Positions 35,277 to 44,139 of a DNA stretch of 64,000 nt are shown here, piece after piece. The DNA comes from Thalassotalea insulae. GTDB taxonomy: Bacteria > Pseudomonadota > Gammaproteobacteria > Enterobacterales > Alteromonadaceae. The stretch spans positions 1,364,001 to 1,428,000 of the forward strand of contig NZ_BSST01000001.1 in the NCBI RefSeq assembly GCF_030161395.1. Reading direction: 5' to 3'. The position numbers and the translations under genes are program-made. How positions within the stretch are numbered: the stretch's first letter is position 1; every line of letters starts with the position of its first letter. A model generated the notes under the pieces. It did not search any database. It saw nothing but the letters and a program-made list of their open reading frames with translations, and had not been told where the DNA came from.

Positions 35277-37883
35277 ATGAAAAACATTGCAATCCCTAGT
35301 TTGATTGCCATTGCTGTACTGTTAAGCGCTTGCGGCGGTTCAGATGCAAAAAATAAAAAGCCGGATGTTGTCGAGCCTGTCGCCTCGGTTTTCGCTAAGT
35401 ATCAAGGCATCTGGGAGCTACCAGGCACGGGTAACTTATGGCAGATAGATAATGAGCACTTTAGTTCTTATAACTTCAATAGCTATGGCTGTGTCAAAAC
35501 CGACAGCGCCCAACTTGATGATATTGAAGCGGCTGCCAGTTTATTATCGATTGATAACAACCAGCTAAGGTTTAGTGGGACCGGCTCCAATGACCAAGTA
35601 TTTATCAGCAAGCAGCAATTACCTGAAAACTGTCAGCAAGAAAGTTTACTTTCCCAAACCGATCCAGAAACTAACTTTGAGTATTTCTGGCATACCATGA
35701 ACGACTATTATGCCTTCTTTGAAACACGTAATATCGATTGGCAATTGGTTTATGATGAGTATCGTCCGTTAATTACCAGCTCAACCACTAAGCAGGAGTT
35801 CTTTGAAATCATTGAAGACATTATCTCGACCTTTGGTGATAGCCATCTAGCGCTTTATGACGGCGACGATGAAGATGTTAGCGGAGATGCATTAAACGGA
35901 TTTATCTTAGAAGTGCTTCGAAGTTCGGTAGTTGATGCCGAAGAAGATTTTGCCCAAGCCTGGCAAGAATTAATGAACTACAACGACCAGGTAGTAGCCC
36001 AATTGCTGCAAGAACACCAACTTAACAGCTATCAAGACAGCAATGCTATTCGCTGGGGTAAACTCGCTGATAATCTCGGATATCTACGTATCGATAGAGT
36101 ACAAAATATTAACGACAGCGAAGAACAGGATGGCGACAACTTTTTAGACACCCTAGCATTAATCAGCCAAGATCTAGCTGATACCGACATTATCATGCAA
36201 ACGGCATTAGCGGATTTTACCAACAGCGACGCGCTTATTATCGATCTACGTTATAACGGTGGTGGCTTTGATAATATCGCGTTAAAAATAGCCAGTTACT
36301 TTAGCGATAAAGAACAAGTTATCGCCACTAAATCCATCAATAACCGCAATTACCAGGGCGACAATTATGAGCTTAAGCTAACAAAATCTCCGATTGCAGT
36401 CTTTGATAAGCCGGTCTATGTGATCACCGGTCGTAGCACTGGCAGTGGCGGCGAAGTGCTATCCATGGCATTAAAGGCCCTACCACAAGTCACCATGATT
36501 GGCGAACCGACTAATGGCAGTGTTTCTGATGTCTTAGACCATCAACTCCCTAATGGCTGGGCATTAACCTTAAGCAATGAAGTATACCGGGATAGTGAAG
36601 GTAAGGTTGTCGAACGTATAGGTGTCACGCCTGAGGTTGAAATGCCGGTCTATGCCACCCAAGACTTGTTATATTATTCCAACACACCGATAGATTATGT
36701 CTTGCAAGCAACTGACGCGATAACAGATACTACGCCAAGCAAAGCCGAAGTTGATCAGGCGTTTGAGCAATATTTTGTCCCGACGAAAATACCTGGCGTT
36801 GCGGTTGCCATCATTAAAAACGACAAAATTGTTTATCAAAAAGCACACGGCTTAGCCAATATCGAACAAGACATTGCCATCACTATGGACACACCCTTTA
36901 ATGTCGGTTCTATCAGTAAAGCAATGCTTGCCGCAGGTATCATGCAACAAGTAGAGCAAGGCAATATCAGCCTGGATGATAAGCTGACCGAGATGAACCT
37001 AAGTTTTAACCCCAACAATCCTGCCAATACAGATGAAAGTGATGGCATTACCCTACGCCACTTAGTGACTCATACCTCAGGGATACGTGATAGTGATGGT
37101 TACGGCTGTAGCTACTACTTACACGAAAACAACCGTTCGTTATACCGTCTATATGGTGTTGAAGAGTGCCCAGAGTTTGTTCCTGTAGAGCCAACCACTT
37201 TCTTTGCCACTGAGTACTTCAACGAAAATGGTCGTTATGTCATGAACGGTATTTATAATGAGGACGAAGACGGCTTTCCTAATAAAACGCATCAATATAG
37301 CAATATTGGTGCGGGTTTGGCTGGCTATGCGGTCGAACAGAAACTCAATATCGACTTTTCCGAAGTGATGCAACAGCAAATATTTACTCCGCTCAATATG
37401 AACAATACCGCCTGGCATCATACTGAACTGAATCCAAATAATGCCAAAGCAGTACAATATTCGCTTGATACAGAGCTCAATCCGATAGCAGTTCCGGAAT
37501 TTAGCTATCCAACCTTCTACGACGGAGATTTAAATATCAGTGCCAGTGATTTAGCCAGATTTTTAATCGCTATTACCCAAGGCGGTCAATATCAGGGCAC
37601 CCGAATTTTAGCACAAGAAACCGTTGAAGCCATGTTGTCTTCACAAACAGAGGTGTTAAACCAACGTGATACTCAAGGGGTATTCTGGTACAGACATGGC
37701 GCATATATTGGCCATAGCGGCGGCGATCCCGGTACCAATGCTATCATGCAATATAACACCGCGACAAAAACCGGTCTGGTGGTATTAATGAATGGTGAAG
37801 ACGGATATGTCGGTAACGATGAGCTTGACGAGCAATTAATGCCATTATTAGCAGCCTTATATCGTTATGGATTAGCACAATAA
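35277..37883 (+). CDS. Lipoprotein fusing an S41 (tail-specific) protease and a beta-lactamase-fold hydrolase
   Basis: 868 residues. A lipobox (LLSAC, Cys19) puts it on a membrane facing the periplasm or surface. An N-terminal region (about 35-200, with an S41-like helical lead-in FEYFWHTMNDYYAFF) is followed by an S41 core (about 265-460): GYLRIDRVQ, ALIIDLRYNGGGFDN, VITGRSTGSGGEVL with the likely catalytic Ser (S387 or S390), and GEPTNGSVSD. A linker (about 465-490) leads to a class C beta-lactamase-like domain with S-I-S-K (S545, K548), YSN in HQYSNIGAG and HSGG in IGHSGGDPG. The reading frame is continuous. Both modules occur alone in many bacteria; the fusion suggests a secreted enzyme acting on peptides. 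Substrate unknown. Confidence 0.88.
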   Translation: MKNIAIPSLIAIAVLLSACGGSDAKNKKPDVVEPVASVFAKYQGIWELPGTGNLWQIDNEHFSSYNFNSYGCVKTDSAQLDDIEAAASLLSIDNNQLRFSGTGSNDQVFISKQQLPENCQQESLLSQTDPETNFEYFWHTMNDYYAFFETRNIDWQLVYDEYRPLITSSTTKQEFFEIIEDIISTFGDSHLALYDGDDEDVSGDALNGFILEVLRSSVVDAEEDFAQAWQELMNYNDQVVAQLLQEHQLNSYQDSNAIRWGKLADNLGYLRIDRVQNINDSEEQDGDNFLDTLALISQDLADTDIIMQTALADFTNSDALIIDLRYNGGGFDNIALKIASYFSDKEQVIATKSINNRNYQGDNYELKLTKSPIAVFDKPVYVITGRSTGSGGEVLSMALKALPQVTMIGEPTNGSVSDVLDHQLPNGWALTLSNEVYRDSEGKVVERIGVTPEVEMPVYATQDLLYYSNTPIDYVLQATDAITDTTPSKAEVDQAFEQYFVPTKIPGVAVAIIKNDKIVYQKAHGLANIEQDIAITMDTPFNVGSISKAMLAAGIMQQVEQGNISLDDKLTEMNLSFNPNNPANTDESDGITLRHLVTHTSGIRDSDGYGCSYYLHENNRSLYRLYGVEECPEFVPVEPTTFFATEYFNENGRYVMNGIYNEDEDGFPNKTHQYSNIGAGLAGYAVEQKLNIDFSEVMQQQIFTPLNMNNTAWHHTELNPNNAKAVQYSLDTELNPIAVPEFSYPTFYDGDLNISASDLARFLIAITQGGQYQGTRILAQETVEAMLSSQTEVLNQRDTQGVFWYRHGAYIGHSGGDPGTNAIMQYNTATKTGLVVLMNGEDGYVGNDELDEQLMPLLAALYRYGLAQ

Positions 37884-37910
37884 CTTAGCTAAATAACAAT
37901 TTCCCTTTTT

Positions 37911-37950
37911 GCCACTGCCTTAATTGATGACAAGTAAGGACAGTGGCCTT
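37911..37950. terminator. Bidirectional hairpin between lipoprotein and TonB receptor
   Basis: A 12-bp stem with one bulge (GCCACTGCCTTA / TAAGGACAGTGGC) lies between the converging genes. It is preceded by CCCTTTTT and followed by CCTTTC, so T tracts are weak. Confidence 0.65.
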
Positions 37951-37981
37951 TCGATGAAAACACTTATTAGTAATTTTTCAA

Positions 37982-40105
37982 CTAAAACTGATAATTAAGC
38001 TCAAACAATACTTGCCTTCCAGGCAATGGAATATCATCACTAATATTGACACTGCTCGGCTCTCTGGCATCGGTATCAAATAGGTTATTAACAATGATTG
38101 CCGCCGACAAGTTATCGATAAGTTCGCGGCGTTCTAGCTTAGTGCTAATCCAGGTATATTGAGCGACATTAGCTCTAAGATCCGATGCTCCGCGCAAACG
38201 TTCGCCTATCCATTTAGCATCGAGATTCCAGTTCCAATTATCAGAGACTTTCCAGTTCATCGCTAAATACGCCATTTGCTTAGGTACATCGGCGACATTA
38301 TTGTCATATTCATCCTTTAATGACAATAATGAATAGTTTGCATTAATGGTCATATTATCCATCGGCTTCCATTTAAAACTAACTTCACCGCCATGACCTT
38401 TTTGCTGACCAATATTTTGTGCAACATTACCTTTACGTGTTTCGTCAAAGACAAACTGCACAATATCTTTAGCATGAAAACGGAATACACTCATTGCCAC
38501 TAGGGTATTATCATCAATGAAATATTCTAGGTTTAAACCCGATTCAACCGTATCAACAGTCTCTGGTTGCAGTGTTTTATTGCCTAAACCAACCGGATTA
38601 TTTTGCGCGTACAATTGCTCGACAGACGGCGACTGAAACGCACTACCGGCAAATAATTTCAAATTTAAACTTTCTGTTGCTTGCCAGATAAACGCCACTC
38701 TCGGATTAAGCGTCGAGCCAAAATCGGAATAGTTATCATATCTGACGCCAAGTGTAGCCTGCAGCTCTTGATTTATCTGCCATTCATCCTGAAGTGATAA
38801 ATAATAAAAATCTCTACTGACATCTTCGATATAAATATAGGGCGTATTGGTCACTGAAGTTAACTTGCCATCAACCACTAACTCAATGCCATTTAAGATC
38901 CCGGGGCCGAAGTTTTTTTCTTCCGTTGCACGGAAGCTTTGCCGTTCTGCACCCACTTCCCAGCGAATAAAGTGATGATCGGCTGGCTCAAATAAATGCG
39001 TTAAACGCAAAGTAGTACTATTACCTTTAGGACTTGGCGTACCAATATAACCGTCACTAAATAAAGTAACAGTCGTCGGAGTAACAAAATCTATATTCCC
39101 ATCCGCGCCGATGGGCAATACAGTGCCGGCAGGAAAGACATAGAGAAATGATTGAGTATCTTGTTCCTTATAACTTAATGTGGCATCTAATGAGCCTGTG
39201 ATATATTCACTCAGATCATAATCTAAACGATATACATCATGACGGACAGATGAATGACCTTTAGTATCTAAGGCCTGTGCAATACCAGCTGCCAAACCTA
39301 AATCAAAATTACGCCAGGTAAAAAATGACAACGCCAAGTTTTTTCTTTGCCATTTAGCTAAGCCTGAAAATACCCGGTAATGTTCATCAATACGTCCTGG
39401 CGCATTGGAAGCACTGGTGCCAAATACCGTATCTAAAATTGACTGAAGATCCGTTGTAATTATTCGTTCATTATCATCAGCACTTTCTAAATAATCTAAT
39501 GATAACTGAAACGTTGACGGCCCAAAGTCAACGTTATGCCGCAAAGAAAAATCATAAGTGTCAAAACTACCGGCACGAGCGGTAAAGGCTGAACTCATTT
39601 CATCAAAGTCATAAGAAACAAGATTGATGACTCCGGCAAAAGCATCTGCACCGTAAACCACAGAACCAGGCCCGAGCACAATCTCAATACGCTTAAAGCT
39701 AGTTAGCGGTAACTGAAAACCACTATGACTGCCGCTATCTTGTAAAGAATTGATTGGCTCGCCATCGATCAACACTTTAATTTTTGATGAACTATTACCC
39801 GATAACCCTCTAAAGATTATGGCATTATGATCATACTGAATCGATTTACTTAGATGAACACCGGGAATGGTTCTTAAGACGTCAGCAAAGGTGCGTGCTC
39901 CCATCGCTTGCCACTGTTCAGCGGTTATCACAGTGACATTAGCGGGCGCTTTACTGGATTGTTGTTCAAAGCCAGCGGCAGCTGTTACCACCGTGATCTT
40001 AGACAGTTCCGCTAAGCTCAAATCAAAAATGGAATCCGCATTATTGCCGTAGCAACTAAAAGCAGTCAACACAGTCAACGCTAAGGTGACTTTAGGATGT
40101 GTCAT
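37982..40105 (-). CDS. TonB-dependent outer-membrane receptor
   Basis: 707 residues. A signal peptide (MTHPKVTLALTVLTAFSCYG) is followed by an N-terminal DLSLAELSKITVVTAAA segment, a plug domain (about 50-160: PANVTVITAEQWQAMGARTFADVLRTIPGVHLSKS, IEIVLGPGSVVYGADAFAGVINLVS, in parts) and a 22-strand-type barrel ending in FELNYQF with C-terminal Phe. Such receptors import siderophores, vitamins or glycans using TonB energy. No substrate-specific motif was recognised. It lies downstream of apbE on the same strand with a 92-bp gap, so it may belong to that operon, where the cargo could be a metal or flavin-linked compound; that is inference. Confidence 0.9.
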   Translation of the reverse strand: MTHPKVTLALTVLTAFSCYGNNADSIFDLSLAELSKITVVTAAAGFEQQSSKAPANVTVITAEQWQAMGARTFADVLRTIPGVHLSKSIQYDHNAIIFRGLSGNSSSKIKVLIDGEPINSLQDSGSHSGFQLPLTSFKRIEIVLGPGSVVYGADAFAGVINLVSYDFDEMSSAFTARAGSFDTYDFSLRHNVDFGPSTFQLSLDYLESADDNERIITTDLQSILDTVFGTSASNAPGRIDEHYRVFSGLAKWQRKNLALSFFTWRNFDLGLAAGIAQALDTKGHSSVRHDVYRLDYDLSEYITGSLDATLSYKEQDTQSFLYVFPAGTVLPIGADGNIDFVTPTTVTLFSDGYIGTPSPKGNSTTLRLTHLFEPADHHFIRWEVGAERQSFRATEEKNFGPGILNGIELVVDGKLTSVTNTPYIYIEDVSRDFYYLSLQDEWQINQELQATLGVRYDNYSDFGSTLNPRVAFIWQATESLNLKLFAGSAFQSPSVEQLYAQNNPVGLGNKTLQPETVDTVESGLNLEYFIDDNTLVAMSVFRFHAKDIVQFVFDETRKGNVAQNIGQQKGHGGEVSFKWKPMDNMTINANYSLLSLKDEYDNNVADVPKQMAYLAMNWKVSDNWNWNLDAKWIGERLRGASDLRANVAQYTWISTKLERRELIDNLSAAIIVNNLFDTDAREPSSVNISDDIPLPGRQVLFELNYQF

Positions 40106-40197
40106 TTATCGCCGTGATTATATTTTATCGTTACTATGAAATATAAAATAAAATCACCAATTTACCAATAAATTGAACAAGAGCCTCAGGGCGATCA

Positions 40198-41106
40198 TCA
40201 GCTGATCTGCCAGTGAGTGATATCCTGTGTTTTAAGAAATTTTGTGGCATTTTTCCCTTGTAACAAGGCTAGTGTTGCTAGCAGCCCTGCTTGTATACAT
40301 TTTGGCGCTGCCACAGTAATAGACTTAGGTGGATTTTCTACCGGCCAGCCGGTTTTAACATTTAACACATGACTATAACGTCGACCATCTTTGAGTAAAA
40401 AACGTTTAGCGTCTCCACTCGTCGCTATGGCTCCTTGTTTGATCGTCACCACCATAGTGCTATGTGCCGCTAAACTCGGGTGTTCTACCCCAACGTGCCA
40501 GGCTTGCTCTTTATCTCTAGGGCCATTGACTGCCAGGTCACCACCAAAATTCACTAATACCGGCACAGAATTTTTCGCATGTTGAGCTATCACTTGATTG
40601 GCCAGTAATATTGCTTTATCAACCGCATATTCCTTACCGATACCACCAAAATCTATTTCCATACCTTGCTGCATTTGCAGATGATTTTCATCAAATTCAA
40701 GTTGTTGCCAACCAACAAATGGCAACAAACGATCAATTTGTTGCTGGCTTGGAATATTATCAGAACAATCGAAATGCCACGCTTTACGCAACACGCCAGA
40801 AGTAATATCAAACAAACCATCACTGAGCTGATAACATTGATCGGCAAACTGCAATAAATGAAAGGTTTCACTATCAATTGGGCATTTTTTACCGGCATTC
40901 GCATTTAACTGACCACAAACACTAGTGGTTTGATAACGGGAATATTTATCTTCAATACGCCAGGCTTCGCCAGCTACCTGTTCACCAATTAAACTAGCTA
41001 GCCATTGTTCGGGGCTATCAATCAGTACTTCACAAGGACTTGCCATAGCATCAAATATTATCGCATAGCCCTTATCTCGTTTAGTACATTCTACTTCTCT
41101 TATCAT
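40198..41106 (-). CDS. apbE: ApbE-family FAD:protein FMN transferase
   Basis: 302 residues. Family motifs are IEDKYSRYQTTSV, SDGLFDITSGVLRKAWHF, MEIDFGGIGKEYAVDKA, VLVNFGGDLAVNG, AIATSGDAKRF and RRYSHVLNVKTGWPVENPP. ApbE moves FMN from FAD onto Thr or Ser of target proteins. Two oddities: there is no signal peptide or lipobox although most ApbE enzymes act outside the cytoplasm, and the usual H-I-I-D-P-R-T-G motif reads HVLNVKTG, with Asn for the metal-binding Asp. It lies 26 bp after the DUF3570 gene, which carries a candidate FMN attachment motif. Flavinylation of that neighbour is inference. Confidence 0.88.
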   Translation of the reverse strand: MIREVECTKRDKGYAIIFDAMASPCEVLIDSPEQWLASLIGEQVAGEAWRIEDKYSRYQTTSVCGQLNANAGKKCPIDSETFHLLQFADQCYQLSDGLFDITSGVLRKAWHFDCSDNIPSQQQIDRLLPFVGWQQLEFDENHLQMQQGMEIDFGGIGKEYAVDKAILLANQVIAQHAKNSVPVLVNFGGDLAVNGPRDKEQAWHVGVEHPSLAAHSTMVVTIKQGAIATSGDAKRFLLKDGRRYSHVLNVKTGWPVENPPKSITVAAPKCIQAGLLATLALLQGKNATKFLKTQDITHWQIS

Positions 41107-41132
41107 CTATTACGCTAATCAGTCCTACTGCA

Positions 41133-42422
41133 CTAAAAAGAATAACTCACCTGAGCAATCACTGCATCAATAGTCTCATACAGTTCAACGTCATTTAACA
41201 CACCAACAGCCGCAGTACCATCGCTTTTGGGTGATTGTCGATAGTACTCAAGACGAAATGCTAAACTGTCACCGCTGTTCATTGGCATGCCATACTTTAT
41301 ACCAAAGGTATAAGCGTCCATTTCGCCGATACGATAATCCGCACTTATGTCCTGATTTATCGACTGCCCTTCGATTATAAAAGGAGTATAAAATTCCGCC
41401 GCCGTCTGAGTGTAATAACGGATATGAGGTTCAATATAATGGCCGTTATTTAACGCCATATGATAACGAAGATCCAGCGTATGTGAGTCTATTTGCCAAT
41501 CATCTGTCATATAGCGATAAGAAGCATCTAGCACCGTATTACTAAAATGCGTTTTAAGCTGTGCAAAAACCGCATGCTTAGTACGACTATCAGGCCGGTG
41601 TTCATAAATCGCCCGCTGACTATACCCTTGTTGATTAACCACGCTGACGACTTTAAAAGGATCCGTCAGGTAGCCACTAACATCAGAATAACTATAATTG
41701 AGTTGAACAATGGTATTACGATTAATAACTTGAGTCAGGCCTAATAACAAATCTAGGGTATTTTTATCATCGCTTGAACCAATGCGAGTTTGCTCAAACA
41801 ACGCATCAAATTCAGTGCTACCAAATTGCTCAACCGTCATTTCACTTAATGCTTTGGGCAAACCGCCTTCCGGCTCTATTTGATCAAAGGCGTAAGAAAA
41901 ACCAGCGGACACTGTGGTATTTTTCTTATTAAAATCACGCGCTAAGTTACTGTTAACTGAGACAGATAGGTAATCATACTCTTTTGATAAGTTCCCCCCC
42001 ACTGTCCAGGTATAATCATGATACAACGGCTGACTCCAAGAGCCGGTTAACTGCAACCGGGTATCATGAAACGTATCGTCTAATGGCGTTTGTTTTGCTT
42101 TGACCTGATATTGACCATTACCGGATGGCCGGGTAAAAGTTTGCACATCAGGCTGAGCAACAGCACCATTTGCCGACGCCCCAGTTAAAGCATCTACCGT
42201 TACTTTAAGATTTAGCACTTGTTCATCGGCAAAAGTTTTTTGTCCGGCAACTATCCCTTCAACGGCTGTCACTCTATCGCTCTCACCGTAATACATAATA
42301 GCGGTATCAAACTGCCATTCATCTACCGCCGTTTCAGTAGCGCTCACCTGATTCGTCGTTAATAACGCACAAGTTGCGGTTGTTAACAACCCTTTAAGAT
42401 CGGTTGTTTTTGTTAATTGCAT
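41133..42422 (-). CDS. DUF3570 outer-membrane beta-barrel protein with candidate flavinylation motif
   Basis: 429 residues from ATG 42422; a TTG two codons upstream is also open. A signal peptide (about 1-29, ends NQVSA) is followed by many alternating hydrophobic/aromatic strands and a C-terminal VSYSF, the mark of an outer-membrane barrel. Near the N-terminus it reads D77-A-L-T-G-A-S83, resembling the ApbE target pattern D-x-x-(S/T)-G-A-(S/T), followed by QTFTRPSG. Its ATG overlaps the DUF4266 stop by 10 bases (ATGCAATTAA), so the two are translationally coupled, and apbE follows after 26 bp. The function of DUF3570 is unknown. Confidence 0.85.
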   Translation of the reverse strand: MQLTKTTDLKGLLTTATCALLTTNQVSATETAVDEWQFDTAIMYYGESDRVTAVEGIVAGQKTFADEQVLNLKVTVDALTGASANGAVAQPDVQTFTRPSGNGQYQVKAKQTPLDDTFHDTRLQLTGSWSQPLYHDYTWTVGGNLSKEYDYLSVSVNSNLARDFNKKNTTVSAGFSYAFDQIEPEGGLPKALSEMTVEQFGSTEFDALFEQTRIGSSDDKNTLDLLLGLTQVINRNTIVQLNYSYSDVSGYLTDPFKVVSVVNQQGYSQRAIYEHRPDSRTKHAVFAQLKTHFSNTVLDASYRYMTDDWQIDSHTLDLRYHMALNNGHYIEPHIRYYTQTAAEFYTPFIIEGQSINQDISADYRIGEMDAYTFGIKYGMPMNSGDSLAFRLEYYRQSPKSDGTAAVGVLNDVELYETIDAVIAQVSYSF

Positions 42423-42634
42423 CCGCAACCTCCGCCACCAAAGCTGCGACCGCCACTGGACGCTTCCTTACTAAAATAGATATGATCGTCTAATGCCGCA
42501 TCGAGAGGGGATGAAGTTAGCGCCATTTCTTTCTTAGCCAGAATATCCCGCTCCCAGGGTTCAACTCCTAAGGAAGAACACCCGGCTAACAAAGTAGCGC
42601 TTAAAAAAGTGATGAGTATCTGTTGGTGTTTCAT
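42413..42634 (-). CDS. DUF4266 small lipoprotein with Cys-rich tail
   Basis: 73 residues. Signal and lipobox LLAGC (Cys19) give a mature lipoprotein of 55 residues starting CSSLGVEPWERDILAKKEM. The C-terminus is SSGGRSFGGGGCGCN, a glycine-rich C-x-C (C70, C72) that could bind a metal or form a redox pair. It is coupled to the DUF3570 gene downstream by a 10-base overlap. The fixed pairing of these two families with apbE suggests one complex at the outer membrane. No function is known to me. Confidence 0.85.
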   Translation of the reverse strand: MKHQQILITFLSATLLAGCSSLGVEPWERDILAKKEMALTSSPLDAALDDHIYFSKEASSGGRSFGGGGCGCN

Positions 42635-42725
42635 AATTTAGCCTTTTAATTTTGATTTATAACTGGCTAACCTTAAGACAAACTTAAGGAATGGATAATT
42701 AAAGACGTTTAATATCTCAATACCA

Positions 42726-43967
42726 TTAGTTGACTGTATTCTGTATTGCTTGTTCTATTTGTACTAATCTGTCTTGTCCCCAACAACTAATATCTCGATA
42801 TTTAAAACAGGGCACGCCCCAAAAGCCCATTTTTTCTAGCTCTACCTGATTATTATCGACCCATTGTTGCCAGTCATGCTGTTCGTTATAACGCATAGCA
42901 TGCTGGTAATTTAGTCCTAGGCGCCGGCAAACCTCTTTAATCACATCAGGATTAGCGACATCCAGTCCATCAACATATATCGCCTGAAAAACCTGTTCGA
43001 TGTAATCAATCGCTTTGCCTTGGCTATCGGCATAACTAACTAGTTGATAACAGTCAATAATACCTTTACCTAACGGGTCAACAAAACCTCTAAAGTCAAT
43101 ATCAGCTTGTTGCGCTTCTCGATATGCATCGAGATAGAGGTATTTTTGTTTATTATGTGAAACATCAAAGCCTCGCATCATTAGTGGTAATACTGGCTTA
43201 ACCACTAATAATAACTGATAATGCGCGGCCATTTTCTTGGCTTTAACAAACCCCAGATAAGAATATGGGCTACGTAATGAAATATAAGCTTCTATGACTC
43301 CATTATCACTGTGCGCACCGTCACTTTGAGGTGAATCCTCTGCGGTAATAAATTGCAGCTGATTGGCTAAGTATTTACGTTCAGGTTTACCATAATTTAA
43401 TCCCAGAGCTAATAATTTATCTTCAAAAAAGCTCAGTCGATCAACTCCTAAAAACCACTCCCCCGCAAATAATAATGCTCCAGGCAAGTAATGGCCTTTC
43501 GCTACTAAACGATGTAAATTTTTCACCTGAAAATTAATCACCGGCGTCGAAGTGCTGTAGTAACTATCATATTGATCAAACCAAGTTTGATGAAAAATGT
43601 TCACTGCCGTTTCAATATTTTGGGAGCTGAGCTGCCACAACTGCTGCCCAGTTAACAGGGCTTTAGCGTTAGGGTAAGCTTTGACTTGTGTCAGCTGATA
43701 CTGAGAAGCGATAAAATTAGCATCTTTGAGCGCCCATTGCTGCATTAAACCAGGCGCAATAGTTACACCTGGCACCGCCTGATAGACGAGATAAAGCTTA
43801 AACTGAACACGATAACGCTCAGCCAGATCGGCTAATACTTGCACCAGCATAAAGCTATAAGGGTCTTGTAGCGCCAGGTAAACTTCAACTTTAGGAGAAT
43901 AACCGAACCACTTAGCAAGATAATAATGTCTTAATATCAGGTATTGTTTTCTCAACACACTGCGCAA
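42726..43967 (-). CDS. Duplicated DsbA-fold (HCCA isomerase/kappa-GST-like) protein
   Basis: 413 residues in two similar halves (about 25-200 and 225-410), each starting with a beta strand and a D/R-PYS motif: VYLALQDPYSFMLV and AYISLRSPYSYLGF. This is the 2-hydroxychromene-2-carboxylate isomerase/DsbA-like fold with Ser-containing active sites and no CxxC, so disulfide exchange is unlikely; the second half has GFWGVPCFKY, the typical cis-Pro loop. No signal peptide is visible, so it is probably cytoplasmic. It is on the same strand as DUF4266 (92-bp gap) and may use glutathione. Its part in the ApbE cluster is unclear. Confidence 0.8.
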   Translation of the reverse strand: MRSVLRKQYLILRHYYLAKWFGYSPKVEVYLALQDPYSFMLVQVLADLAERYRVQFKLYLVYQAVPGVTIAPGLMQQWALKDANFIASQYQLTQVKAYPNAKALLTGQQLWQLSSQNIETAVNIFHQTWFDQYDSYYSTSTPVINFQVKNLHRLVAKGHYLPGALLFAGEWFLGVDRLSFFEDKLLALGLNYGKPERKYLANQLQFITAEDSPQSDGAHSDNGVIEAYISLRSPYSYLGFVKAKKMAAHYQLLLVVKPVLPLMMRGFDVSHNKQKYLYLDAYREAQQADIDFRGFVDPLGKGIIDCYQLVSYADSQGKAIDYIEQVFQAIYVDGLDVANPDVIKEVCRRLGLNYQHAMRYNEQHDWQQWVDNNQVELEKMGFWGVPCFKYRDISCWGQDRLVQIEQAIQNTVN

Positions 43968-44139
43968 CCAGATGGTTTTCAGCGTTGTCAGCCACTTTAC
44001 AAAAATAGTCTTTCCCTCACATTAAGATAGAAGCGTTTGGTTCTTATGAAAATCCCCTGTAAAATACCCTGATAGTATGACATAAATTTGTTGTAATACG
44101 CTTTTTTAAATTCAGCCTGACAACCCCTTTAGGACTTTA

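Noticed and set aside
42413..42634. DUF4266 protein as a modified-peptide (RiPP) precursor
   Set aside because: The lipobox and length mark a lipoprotein, and no modification enzyme such as a YcaO, lanthipeptide synthase or radical SAM gene is nearby.
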